From DAOTTX01 sp034437515 (GTDB taxonomy: Bacteria; Chloroflexota; Anaerolineae; Aggregatilineales; Phototrophicaceae), in the NCBI GenBank assembly GCA_034437515.1, contig DAOTTX010000267.1, positions 1 through 12,772 of the forward strand: 12,772 bases of DNA. The letters are read 5' to 3'. Shown piece by piece: positions 1-7,583 of this stretch (the stretch's first letter is position 1; the number at the start of each line of letters is the position of its first letter). A model generated the notes under the pieces. It was not told the origin of the DNA. It saw nothing but the letters and a program-made list of their open reading frames with translations, and did no database searches. A program made the translations under genes and the position numbers.

Positions 1-996
1 GTCGATCTCCACGCGGATCTTACGCTTCTCACCGGGTGCTTTAGGCGGGACGGGCGGCACCGGTGGCAGCGGCTCCGTGCGATAGTCAACACGGAAGTCG
101 GCAAGGCTTTCATACCCGGCGTAGGCGCTGCCATCCGGCATCATGGTGGTTTCGTCCATCTGCACATCGTAGAACACCGCGTGCTTCAGGTCAGCGTCGC
201 GCAGATTTGCACCGCGCAGGTTGACATTGGCTAACATGGTATGCTTCAGCGATGCGTTTTGCAGGTTGGTGTTGCTCATATCTGTGTCGTGAATGATGGC
301 ATGACGAAAATCACCGTGCTTGACGTTCACACCGTCGAGGTTGCAGCCGTTGATGATCGCGTGACGCAGATCAGCCCCGCGCATATCCGACCCGGACAAC
401 GTGCTATCTTCGAGACGCACCCGCCGCAGGTCGGTGTTCGGCATTGCACGACCGCTCAAATCACAATCGATGATGACCGCCCGGCGAAAATCAGTGCTTT
501 TCAGGTTATGACCGCTCAGGTTTTCACCCTCAATGCGCTTGTTGCGATAATCACCGCCGCCGTCGATCTCAAAATCAATGTTGGAAAGTGCCCGGCGCAC
601 GGTGTTCCGTGTGACACCCATCACCTGCTCCTGGATCTCACGCCCAATATTCTTCATATCCCGGCCAAAGTTGCCCCAGTCGCCCCACTCACCGCTGACA
701 CCGCTTTCGCGGGTCTGCTCCCGCAGATAGGTGTAGAGTTGGCGGGCGGCGACGTTCACCTGCCCGACGAGAGACTGCTCGCCCATGCCTTCTTCGACAT
801 CCAGCGCCAACGTCTCCACGTAGACATCGCCCGGCAATAGTTCACACACCTTCTCATACAGGCCGTTGTAACTGCGCATCAACGGTTTGCCCGCGCCCTG
901 CCAGGTGTTGGTTTGCAGCGCGGTCTGCGCGGAGCCTTGCAATGACTTCAACGCCCGTTCGATGTTCTTCAGTGCTTCCAGATTTTGTTCGTCCAT
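1..996 (-). CDS. Pentapeptide-repeat protein, C-terminus outside window
   Basis: The frame is open to the window edge, so 332 residues are visible and the stop is missing. Residues 1-145 are a mostly helical domain that I do not recognise. Residues about 150-290 are pentapeptide repeats (A(D/N)LxX type, such as RGADLRHAIINGCNLDG), which fold as a right-handed square beta-helix of 20 residues per turn. A proline-rich linker follows (PLPPVPPVPP, 309-318), then a basic tail that continues outside. No signal peptide or membrane helix is visible, so it is probably cytoplasmic. I chose the ATG at 996 because GAGG lies about 10 bases upstream; an in-frame ATG at 1011, two bases after the sigma-factor stop, is possible by translational coupling. 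It is surely co-transcribed with the sigma factor and sits where an anti-sigma gene is often found, but no anti-sigma motif is seen. Function unknown. Confidence 0.9.
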   Translation of the reverse strand, partial: MDEQNLEALKNIERALKSLQGSAQTALQTNTWQGAGKPLMRSYNGLYEKVCELLPGDVYVETLALDVEEGMGEQSLVGQVNVAARQLYTYLREQTRESGVSGEWGDWGNFGRDMKNIGREIQEQVMGVTRNTVRRALSNIDFEIDGGGDYRNKRIEGENLSGHNLKSTDFRRAVIIDCDLSGRAMPNTDLRRVRLEDSTLSGSDMRGADLRHAIINGCNLDGVNVKHGDFRHAIIHDTDMSNTNLQNASLKHTMLANVNLRGANLRDADLKHAVFYDVQMDETTMMPDGSAYAGYESLADFRVDYRTEPLPPVPPVPPKAPGEKRKIRVEID

Positions 997-1013
997 CGTC
1001 TCGTTCCTCATGA

Positions 1014-1682
1014 CTAAATCGGTTGTAATGCCGTTTCCGGCGTGTTTTCCGTATCGTTTTCAGCAGGGGGAGCCGCTTTCGCTGTGAGTGTATCCGTCGT
1101 GCTGATCGCGTCGAGCGTTTCCTCACGGACGAGGCCGCGTAGCTTGCGCTTGGCGTGGAACAACCGCGATTTTACCGTGCCCACACTGACCTCCATCACC
1201 TCGGCAATTTCGGCATACGTCATATCCTCCTCGCTGAACAGGATGAGGGTTTGCCGTTGCAGTTCCGGCAGGCGTTCCATCGCCTCGCGTACCTCCATGT
1301 AGAGCAGCAACCAGTGAGTAACGTCCTCCGGTTTACTGTGCGCTGGCCCATCGGCGAGGTCGAACGACACCCGAACCTGCGTCGGTTCATCGTCGAGCGA
1401 AAGCTGGTCAAAGCGCCCTTGCCGCCGTAGATGATCGTAACACCGGTTACGAGCAATGCGGAACAGATACGGGCGCAGGTTTTCCACCGGGTCGATGCGC
1501 TCCATGTGGGTAAACAGTGCGATGAACGTCTCCTGCACCACGTCTTCGGCTTCCGACCCGTAGCCCACCAACCGCCGCACAAAGCGGCTGATCTGTGGTT
1601 CTAACAGCGCATGAAGTCGCTCGAAGGCGTCGTAGTCGCCCGTTTTCGCAAGTTCTAGGAGTTCGTGTTCTTCGCTCGGCAC
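1014..1682 (-). CDS. ECF-type RNA polymerase sigma factor
   Basis: This is a 222-residue sigma-70 family protein with only regions 2 and 4, as in ECF sigma factors. Region 2 spans about residues 20-88 and contains AEDVVQETFIALF, followed by YLFRIARNRCYDHLRR, which forms the -10 recognition part. Region 4 spans about 133-183 with the helix-turn-helix MTYAEIAEVMEVSVGTVKSR, which reads the -35 element. The tail (190-222) is acidic, Ala/Thr/Pro-rich and probably disordered. The frame stays open further upstream to a TTG near 1838, but that extension does not resemble a sigma factor. The GTG at 1682 has AGGAAGG ten bases before it and starts just ahead of region 2, so I prefer it. The pentapeptide-repeat gene follows at once; no zinc-finger anti-sigma gene is in the window. 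The regulon is unknown. Confidence 0.93.
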   Translation of the reverse strand: MPSEEHELLELAKTGDYDAFERLHALLEPQISRFVRRLVGYGSEAEDVVQETFIALFTHMERIDPVENLRPYLFRIARNRCYDHLRRQGRFDQLSLDDEPTQVRVSFDLADGPAHSKPEDVTHWLLLYMEVREAMERLPELQRQTLILFSEEDMTYAEIAEVMEVSVGTVKSRLFHAKRKLRGLVREETLDAISTTDTLTAKAAPPAENDTENTPETALQPI

Positions 1683-1712
1683 GTCGTATTTCCCTTCCTG
1701 TCTACAGGGTAC

Positions 1713-1737
1713 TACGCAACGGGTGGCGAATAGGTTC
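1713..1737 (-). promoter_or_regulatory. Possible ECF-type autoregulatory promoter
   Basis: On the minus strand GAACC (1737-1733) is followed after 16 bases by CGTA (1716-1713). This resembles the GAAC / CGT layout of many ECF-dependent promoters. It would place transcription start some 25 bases ahead of the GTG of the sigma gene, leaving room for its ribosome binding site. ECF factors often transcribe their own gene, so self-activation is a reasonable inference. The motif is short and could be chance. Confidence 0.33.
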
Positions 1738-1952
1738 AAAATCGGGGAAGGAGGGCATGATGCGAGGTCATGGACAGTGGTAAGCGGACGCCAAGAATGA
1801 CGTCCCATGTGTGTCAAATTAAGCCGATGGTGCTTCAATATGCAACTATTCTGATCCCTATCCCCCTAGCCGCAAAATGCACGACCAAAGTAGCATCTAA
1901 GCATTAGCAGGGCAGACCGGGTGGGGTCGAAAAGCCTAAATTGACAGCTATG

Positions 1953-1972
1953 GGACGGGCTTTTGCCCATCC
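1953..1972 (-). terminator. Hairpin after heliorhodopsin, possible terminator
   Basis: Read on the minus strand, GGATGGGC-AAAA-GCCCGTCC forms an eight-pair stem with one G-U wobble and a four-base loop, starting 22 bases after the heliorhodopsin stop. On the plus strand the wobble becomes a C-A mismatch, so the structure fits the minus-strand RNA better. No strong U tract follows, so termination may be weak. Confidence 0.45.
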
Positions 1973-1994
1973 GCCACAATCGAAAGCGTCCGGC

Positions 1995-2888
1995 CTACAT
2001 CAACATTTGCAGGAACAACCGTGTCGTCTCGGAGGCGGCTTCGCCATTGCCACCCTCGTTTGCCAGTGTCCCGGCGTAGATTTGCCACGCCAGCGCGGAC
2101 TTCGCCACGAGGCTCAATACCACGTAACCATATTCACCGAAGATGTAGTTGCTCCACGGGCCGATCTTCTTGTATTGCAGGAACATGTTGATGGCAAAGC
2201 TATTAAAGAAAAGGAACAGCGTGATAAACGCCGGAATCACCCAATTCGGGATGGTGGCGTCGGCGTTGCCCAGCGCACCGAAGAAAAAGCCGCCGATGGC
2301 GATCCACGGGACGATCCCCGCGATGCAGCCGAACGTGAACGGCGTCCAGTCGATCTCCGGTGTGTAACGGTTCATGCTTTCCATCAACAAGCCGAACAGA
2401 TTCATACTCGCGTTCAGCGTGAACAGCGTCAGCAGAAAGAAGATGTCACTGATGCCGGTGAACAACGCCAGTGCGACGATCATCACCGATGAACTCAGCG
2501 CGTATTCGTACCAGCGGAAGAAGTTCCGCCCTTCTTTTAGCCCTTGTTCGTATCTTTCAAAAAACGGCCCGGCGATCAAAAAGTGTGCAATCGCCGACAA
2601 GAACAAAAATAACGCGATCAACGGAGCCATCGTCACATCGAATTGCTCAAGCAGATTGGGCATGACCTGTTCGCCAGCGGGCGCGTCCTCGTCGAATTCG
2701 AGGAACTGCGTTGTCATCGGGATGGCGAAATCACTGCTGAGTACCACCATGACGATGCTCTGTATGAGGTGAAGTACCCCCATGATCGCATTGAAGATAC
2801 GCAGCCGGTTGAATGTCTTTTCCGTCGCGTTGATCTCTAAGTTCGGGTTCTGGTCGATAGCATCATTGGGTTGTGCTGCCGTTGTCAT
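1995..2888 (-). CDS. Heliorhodopsin (retinal-binding membrane photoreceptor)
   Basis: A 297-residue protein with seven predicted membrane helices (about 30-52, 85-110, 124-145, 148-170, 185-206, 213-238, 250-276). Helix 7 carries VLSLVAKSALAWQIYAGTL, the heliorhodopsin retinal motif, with K263 as the Schiff-base lysine. Helix 3 carries RWYEYALSSS, with E128 as the counterion. H40 in helix 1 and H102 in helix 2 match the conserved histidine pair of the family, and the spacings H102-E128-K263 agree with the type protein 48C12 (H80-E107-K241) to within one residue. The long loop between helices 1 and 2 (53-84) is also a family hallmark. Family members have an inverted topology (N-terminus inside), a slow photocycle and, in those studied, mostly no ion pumping, so a sensory role is usually inferred. 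The ATG at 2888 has AGGAG six bases upstream. It is the second gene of an operon, 29 bases after the four-helix protein. No carotenoid or retinal synthesis gene is in the window. Confidence 0.97.
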   Translation of the reverse strand: MTTAAQPNDAIDQNPNLEINATEKTFNRLRIFNAIMGVLHLIQSIVMVVLSSDFAIPMTTQFLEFDEDAPAGEQVMPNLLEQFDVTMAPLIALFLFLSAIAHFLIAGPFFERYEQGLKEGRNFFRWYEYALSSSVMIVALALFTGISDIFFLLTLFTLNASMNLFGLLMESMNRYTPEIDWTPFTFGCIAGIVPWIAIGGFFFGALGNADATIPNWVIPAFITLFLFFNSFAINMFLQYKKIGPWSNYIFGEYGYVVLSLVAKSALAWQIYAGTLANEGGNGEAASETTRLFLQMLM

Positions 2889-2917
2889 AAGTTCTCCTAT
2901 AGAAATCCAAACATTTG

Positions 2918-3370
2918 TCAGGAGTTGATCGGTTGCGGTTCTTGCTCACGGTATCCACGCATCAGGTAAATCAATCCACTTTCGACGAGTATGAACAATA
3001 CAGTCAGCCAGAGGTCAAAGAGGGTGGTACCAACAGCCAGTTCGACGATGATAATCATCGCTTTAAGCACGATATCAATGCCTAACACCCAGATGGCGGC
3101 GGAGAGCGCCCAGGGCTTATCTTGCACCAGCCCGTAGGTTACAGCCAGCATGACCATGCCAAGAATGAAAACCGGGATGCCTGTCACCTGCGTGACTCCA
3201 CCCACGTCCTCGGCGAGCACAGCGAAGATCCCTTCGTTGTCCTGTTCGACGACCTGGTCGGCACTGTCGAGATCGCCGGAAAGTACCGGAGAGATAGCCG
3301 CGAAGATGTTAACAATGGCGAGCAATCCAAAAACGATTGCGATTCCGATAAAGCTACTTTGTTTACGCAT
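2918..3370 (-). CDS. Small four-helix membrane protein, heliorhodopsin operon
   Basis: A 150-residue protein that I cannot place in a named family. It has four predicted membrane helices at about 7-29, 61-82, 86-110 and 114-136. The soluble loop 30-60 is acidic (GDLDSADQVVEQDNEG) and probably lies outside the cell if both ends are inside, as the positive residues at each end (MRK; MRGYR) suggest. Charged residues lie within or next to the last helices (D85, K86, D99, K103, E110, D119, E130), which is unusual for a simple anchor. The ATG at 3370 has GAGGA about eight bases upstream. It is the first gene of the unit and is followed 29 bases later by the heliorhodopsin, so both are made from one transcript. 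It might be a partner, chaperone or effector of the rhodopsin, but nothing in the sequence proves this. Confidence 0.88.
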   Translation of the reverse strand: MRKQSSFIGIAIVFGLLAIVNIFAAISPVLSGDLDSADQVVEQDNEGIFAVLAEDVGGVTQVTGIPVFILGMVMLAVTYGLVQDKPWALSAAIWVLGIDIVLKAMIIIVELAVGTTLFDLWLTVLFILVESGLIYLMRGYREQEPQPINS

Positions 3371-3402
3371 ATGGTAATCCTCATATCAACTCACATATTG
3401 CC

Positions 3403-3408
3403 ATTCTA
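3403..3408 (-). promoter_or_regulatory. Candidate -10 box for heliorhodopsin operon
   Basis: On the minus strand TAGAAT (five of six bases of TATAAT) lies about 33 bases ahead of the first start codon of the operon. No good -35 hexamer stands 16-18 bases further upstream, so this is a weak call and an activator or another sigma factor may be needed. Confidence 0.25.
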
Positions 3409-3569
3409 GCGCGTTCACTTAAAATCTGGCTGTTTAGGGATTTAACCGCCTATAAACCTTCACTGAGCATCTTGTAACCCATAGATCAGTCAAAGATGAT
3501 AATGTTTCACTATTCTGACGGCTTTCCAACGAATCTTAGGGGGAATTTAGAGCGTAGTAGTTCACAACT

Positions 3570-3578
3570 TGTTATGAT
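3570..3578 (+). promoter_or_regulatory. Candidate extended -10 promoter of sensor-kinase operon
   Basis: TG-T-TATGAT forms an extended -10 box (five of six bases of TATAAT plus the TG). It would give a start near 3585 and a leader of about 28 bases before the ATG at 3614. There is no clear -35, which extended -10 promoters can do without. It lies in the shared region between the divergent heliorhodopsin and binding-protein operons. Confidence 0.4.
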
Positions 3579-3613
3579 CGGTAGAGTTATCGTTGTGTGC
3601 AAGGAATCCCGTT

Positions 3614-4675
3614 ATGTGCCGTTTCGCGTTACGACTCATCGGTTTGAGCTTATGTCTGCTGGGTGTGGTGACGATCACCGCGCAGGAAGACAATTTGATT
3701 GACAGTGTTTGCCTCGTGTTGAACGTCGGCAACGTCAACGACGGGACATTTAATCAGGCGGCTTTCGAGGGGATGCAGGCCGTCGCTGGTGACTACGCCC
3801 TGCAAGACACGAACTACTACGAGACCGACGACCTCTCAGAAGCACCCACCAACATCCAACGCTGTCTTGATGAAGACTATGACATCGTGATTACGGTCGG
3901 TTTCCAACTCGCCGATGACACTTTAGAGGCCGCCCAGAACAACCCTGACCATTACTTCATCGGTGTGGATCATTCCGTCAGTGACCCCATAGAAAATTAT
4001 GTCGGCATCCAGTTTCGTGACGACGAGGCCGGGTTCCTCGCCGGGTACATGGCGGGGTTGGTGACCGAAACCGGTATCGTCGGCGGGGTGTATGGACCGC
4101 CACTGCCACCGCTGATGCGCTTCCGCAACGGGTTTGAGCAGGGCGTGGCGTTGGCAGCACGGGAGCGCGACGTGCCGATTACACCGGTCGGTGTTTATCT
4201 GGACGCCTTCGATGAACCCGACGCCGGCGCGGAGGCGGCCCGACACTTCATGCTCTTCGGCGTGGATGTGATCTTCGGGGCCGGTGGGTTGAGCGGTAGC
4301 GGAGCCATCCTCGAAGCCGCCCGTCAAGACACCCGTGTGATCGGCGTTGACCAGGACGAATATTTTACGACCTTCCAGGCCGGCGAAGTACCCGGTGCTG
4401 AGAACATCATCACCAGTGTGCTCAAGCGTGTTGATGTCGGGGTCTATGATATGGTGTCGCTGCTGCTGGATGAAAATTTCGAGGACTTCCCCGGTGGTGA
4501 TAACTATTCGCTCAGTGTCGCCAAAGGCGGCATCTCTTTCGCCAACCCGCATGAGGCCGACCTCGCACAAGACGTCATCGACCGCGTGATCGCCGTCGAA
4601 GAAGCCCTCGCTGCTGGCGAGGTCACCACCGGCGTAGACCCTGAAACCGGTGAACTCATCACGGAAACAGAATAG
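3614..4675 (+). CDS. BMP/PnrA-like extracellular solute-binding protein
   Basis: A 353-residue substrate-binding protein of the basic membrane protein (BMP, PnrA-like) family, whose characterised members mostly bind nucleosides. Residues 1-23 form a signal peptide (MCRFALRLIGLSLCLLGVV), with likely cleavage after Ala23. Cys14 lies in the hydrophobic core without a good lipobox (LSLC), so a lipoprotein is less likely. Family hallmarks are GNVNDGTFNQAAFEG (39-53), DIVITVGFQLAD, then GIQFRDDEAGFLAGYMAG (131-148) and, later, VIGVDQDEY. The ATG at 3614 has AAGGA eight bases upstream; an in-frame TTG at 3593 would only add residues before the signal peptide. The usual ABC permease and ATPase genes are absent; a histidine kinase follows 12 bases later. 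I infer that it presents its ligand to the kinase's outer domain, as LuxP does for LuxQ or ChvE for VirA. The ligand is not known. Confidence 0.92.
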   Translation: MCRFALRLIGLSLCLLGVVTITAQEDNLIDSVCLVLNVGNVNDGTFNQAAFEGMQAVAGDYALQDTNYYETDDLSEAPTNIQRCLDEDYDIVITVGFQLADDTLEAAQNNPDHYFIGVDHSVSDPIENYVGIQFRDDEAGFLAGYMAGLVTETGIVGGVYGPPLPPLMRFRNGFEQGVALAARERDVPITPVGVYLDAFDEPDAGAEAARHFMLFGVDVIFGAGGLSGSGAILEAARQDTRVIGVDQDEYFTTFQAGEVPGAENIITSVLKRVDVGVYDMVSLLLDENFEDFPGGDNYSLSVAKGGISFANPHEADLAQDVIDRVIAVEEALAAGEVTTGVDPETGELITETE

Positions 4676-4687
4676 AAAGGGTTCTTC

Positions 4688-7156
4688 ATGACCGCACAAC
4701 GACAGAACCAAAGCCCACCGGTCAGTATCGGTCTGCTGCTGAATTTCTATTCGTTGGTCATCGCCGTGCTACCGGTGACCATTATCGTCATCATCGCGCT
4801 GAACCTGTTCAGCGATCAGGCCGCTGACCAGGCCGAGAACCAACTGACATCACTCGCACAGGTGAAAACCCGCGACATCGACCGCTGGCTGGATACCAGC
4901 CAGACCACGCTACGCCTCGTCCTCGCCAATCCTGGCGAAGTCCGGCGCATGGTAAACATCCTCGGCACACCGGGGCGCACCGGCCCCACCGGGCAGCGCG
5001 TGACGGAGTTCCTCGAAGCCCAGCTTAACCTGCAATCCGCCTATGAAGAATTCTTCCTTTACAATACCGACGGCATCATCCGCATTTCCACCGACGAAGA
5101 CCGCGTCGGCGTCAACCTCAACATGCCCGAACAGCCCTATGTCGAGCTAGGGTTCGAGATTTACCCCGGCTTGCTTGCCGCCGGTCGTCAGACCATCCAA
5201 CCGCGCATCCAACCCGCTTACTTTGACCCGGTGACGGACGAGATTAAGATCATCGTCGTGCATCCCATCATCAACGAAACGAATAACGTCGTCGGGGCGA
5301 TTGCCGGGCGCTTGAGCGTCGAAGACCTCAACATCATCATGGAAACGCGCGTCGGCCTCGGCGAAACCGGCGAGACGTACTTAGTCAGCGCGGAAAGCAG
5401 CCGCTTCATCACGCCGGGGCGCTTTGGTGATTTTGACCCGGCGGTGACCTACACCAGCACCGGCATTGAGCGCGGCATCGAGGCGACCGAGGGCAGCGGC
5501 TTCTATACGAACTATCGCGGCGAGGAGGTCGCCGGCGTCTATCGGTGGATCGAACCGCTTGACGCCGTGCTCCTGGCGGAAATCGAAGAATCCGAGGCGC
5601 TCGCCGCTGTCGATGATGTGCGCGAGGTCAGCGTGATTGCGGCGCTGGTCACCGGGGTGATCGTTTTGATTATCGGGAGGGGCATCACCTTATGGATCAC
5701 GCGCCCCATCGACAGGCTACGCGAGGTTGCCGAGGCCGTGCTGAGTGGGGATTACAGCAAACGAGCCAACCTGCGCCGCCTCAGCGAGATCGGGGAATTG
5801 GGCGCGGCTTTCGACACCATGACCGCCAATCTGGTTGAGGCCATCGGGGAGCGAGACACACGCATCAAGCAGATCGAAGAACTTTCCACCACGTTAGAAC
5901 AGCGCGTCGAGGCGCGGACTCGCGACCTGCGCGTTGCCGCCGATGTCTCCCGCCAGTTGACCCGCGTGTTGGACACGGACGAACTGCTGCAAAAAGTGGT
6001 CACGCTCACGTTGGTCAACTTTGAACTCTATGTGTGTATGGTCTATCGCTACGACGAGAAGACCGAGCAACTTCACCTCGCCGCCGCCATTGACCATAAC
6101 GGCGACCCACTACGCCTTAGCGGGATGAACATCATCACCCCCGCACAGGACGACGGCATCATGGCGCAGGCTGTGCGTAGTAGAGAAGCCGTCGTCGTGA
6201 ATGACACCCGTAAATCATTGATCTACAAACAACACCAGGACTTACCACGCACGCGCTCCGAAGTGGCGATCCCGTTGCTGTTGGGGGATAGACTGCTCGG
6301 TGTGTTCGACTTGCAGCACGACCTCCCCGATCATTTCGACCAGGAAGAGATCAGCGTATTGACCACCCTCGCGGAACAGATCTCCGTCGGGTTGCGCAAC
6401 GCGCAGCTCTACACCGAAGCGCAGGCCGCCCGCGCCGAGGCCGAACGCGCCAATCAGGTCAAGTCGCAGTTCCTCGCCAGCATGAGCCACGAACTGCGTA
6501 CCCCACTCAACGCCATCCTGAACTTTACCGAGTTCGTCGCCGATGGGGTGATGGGCGAAGTCAACGAGCAGCAGGTAGATGCGCTCAACAAAGCCATCGA
6601 AAGCGGCGACCACCTGCTCAGTCTGATTAACGATATCCTCGACCTGACCAAGATCGAAGTCGGCATGATGGAGTTGTTCTGGGAGGCGGTCGATCTCAAT
6701 TGGTTGCTGGAAAGTGTGCTTTCCACCGCACGCAGCCTCGTCAAGAACAAACCCAGTGTGGAGATCATCACCCACATCGAGGACGACCTGCCCACCATCG
6801 CCGGGGATAAGCGCCGCTTGCGTCAGGTATTGCTCAACCTGATCTCCAACGCGGTCAAGTTCACCCCCCAGGGCACGGTGACCATCACCGCCGAACGCAT
6901 CAATAGCGATGTCGTCATCACCATCGCGGATACGGGTGTGGGCATCGCGCCGGAAGAAAAGCCTTATGTTTTCGAGAACTTTCGTCAGACCGAATCGGGC
7001 TTATCGACCGGCAGCGGCACCGGGTTGGGCTTGCCGATCTCGCAGCATTTCGTCGAAGCTCACAACGGCACCATCCAGATGCAAAGCACGGTCAATGTCG
7101 GCACGACCTTCACCGTGCGCTTGCCCGTCACTGAAACCGAAGCCCCGCAGACATGA
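4688..7156 (+). CDS. Cache-HAMP-GAF sensor histidine kinase
   Basis: An 822-residue membrane sensor kinase. Helix 1 is at about 18-41, an outer Cache-type sensor domain at 45-300, helix 2 at 312-331, HAMP at 333-386, a coiled coil at 386-415 and a GAF domain at about 416-575. The HisKA dimerisation domain follows (591-656), with the phosphorylated H601 in SMSHELRTPLN, then the ATPase domain (704-815) with the N box around N721, G1 ADTGVGI (D748), the F box FENF and G2 GTGLGLPIS. All catalytic motifs look intact. The GAF domain lacks the bilin-binding signature of phytochromes, so its ligand is open. There is no receiver or Hpt domain. AGAAAGGG precedes the ATG; the gene is 12 bases after the binding-protein stop, and its TGA overlaps the ATG of the first receiver (ATGA). 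This makes binding protein, kinase and receiver one signalling unit. Confidence 0.95.
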   Translation: MTAQRQNQSPPVSIGLLLNFYSLVIAVLPVTIIVIIALNLFSDQAADQAENQLTSLAQVKTRDIDRWLDTSQTTLRLVLANPGEVRRMVNILGTPGRTGPTGQRVTEFLEAQLNLQSAYEEFFLYNTDGIIRISTDEDRVGVNLNMPEQPYVELGFEIYPGLLAAGRQTIQPRIQPAYFDPVTDEIKIIVVHPIINETNNVVGAIAGRLSVEDLNIIMETRVGLGETGETYLVSAESSRFITPGRFGDFDPAVTYTSTGIERGIEATEGSGFYTNYRGEEVAGVYRWIEPLDAVLLAEIEESEALAAVDDVREVSVIAALVTGVIVLIIGRGITLWITRPIDRLREVAEAVLSGDYSKRANLRRLSEIGELGAAFDTMTANLVEAIGERDTRIKQIEELSTTLEQRVEARTRDLRVAADVSRQLTRVLDTDELLQKVVTLTLVNFELYVCMVYRYDEKTEQLHLAAAIDHNGDPLRLSGMNIITPAQDDGIMAQAVRSREAVVVNDTRKSLIYKQHQDLPRTRSEVAIPLLLGDRLLGVFDLQHDLPDHFDQEEISVLTTLAEQISVGLRNAQLYTEAQAARAEAERANQVKSQFLASMSHELRTPLNAILNFTEFVADGVMGEVNEQQVDALNKAIESGDHLLSLINDILDLTKIEVGMMELFWEAVDLNWLLESVLSTARSLVKNKPSVEIITHIEDDLPTIAGDKRRLRQVLLNLISNAVKFTPQGTVTITAERINSDVVITIADTGVGIAPEEKPYVFENFRQTESGLSTGSGTGLGLPISQHFVEAHNGTIQMQSTVNVGTTFTVRLPVTETEAPQT

Positions 7157-7551
7157 CGAGCTTCCTCTACGTCGAAGACGACGCGATGAGCCGTCAGGTT
7201 CTAGAGATCCTGCTCAAGAAGATGTTGGGCTACGAGCAGGTGATTCTGTTTGAAGACAGCACTGATTTTATGTCCCGGTTACGGGCGCTCAAGTCTCGGC
7301 CCGACGTCATCTTCTTAGATATCCACATGGAACCGTACAACGGCTATGAGGTGTTGGAAATGCTGCGGGCAGACCCGGCCTATGCCGATCAATGCGTGGT
7401 CGCCATGACCGCCGGCGTTATGGCTTCCGATGTCGAACTGCTACAAAAGGCCGGATTCGATGGTATGATAGCCAAACCGATCCGAAAACGGGCTTTTCCT
7501 GATTTGCTTGAACGCATACTCGCCGGTGAATCCGTCTGGTTTACCTCATAG
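7153..7551 (+). CDS. Single-domain response regulator 1 (CheY-like)
   Basis: A 132-residue stand-alone receiver without an output domain. It has the acidic triad E8-D9-D10, the phosphoacceptor D56 in VIFLDIH, the switch threonine T86 (AMTA) and the invariant lysine K108 (AKPI), so it should accept phosphate from H601 of the kinase. Its start overlaps the kinase stop, which implies translational coupling and makes it the prime partner of that kinase. The protein ends in GESVWFTS; the two following receivers end in closely similar motifs (GEEVW, GDPVW). It may act by protein contact or pass phosphate on to another protein. Confidence 0.94.
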   Translation: MTSFLYVEDDAMSRQVLEILLKKMLGYEQVILFEDSTDFMSRLRALKSRPDVIFLDIHMEPYNGYEVLEMLRADPAYADQCVVAMTAGVMASDVELLQKAGFDGMIAKPIRKRAFPDLLERILAGESVWFTS

Positions 7552-7583
7552 GGTGGGTATACAACACACGAGGAGCATATAGC

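Noticed and set aside
241..840. 199-codon open frame on the plus strand
   Set aside because: It is antisense to the pentapeptide-repeat gene, whose regular 20-residue repeat explains the sequence; the plus-strand protein has no recognisable pattern.
1995..2888. Proton or ion pump of the type-1 rhodopsin class
   Set aside because: The helix-3 and helix-7 motifs (RWYEYALSSS, SLVAKSALAW) are those of heliorhodopsins, and the DTD/NDQ-type pump motifs are absent.
3923..4711. 262-codon open frame on the minus strand
   Set aside because: It lies wholly opposite the BMP binding-protein gene, which has clear family motifs and a signal peptide. It is a GC-driven shadow.
5930..6415. GAF domain of the kinase as a phytochrome-like light sensor
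   Set aside because: It has no PRxSDIP-like motif and no bilin-linking Cys in the usual place, so nothing in the sequence supports a chromophore. Light sensing in the locus would have to come from the heliorhodopsin.
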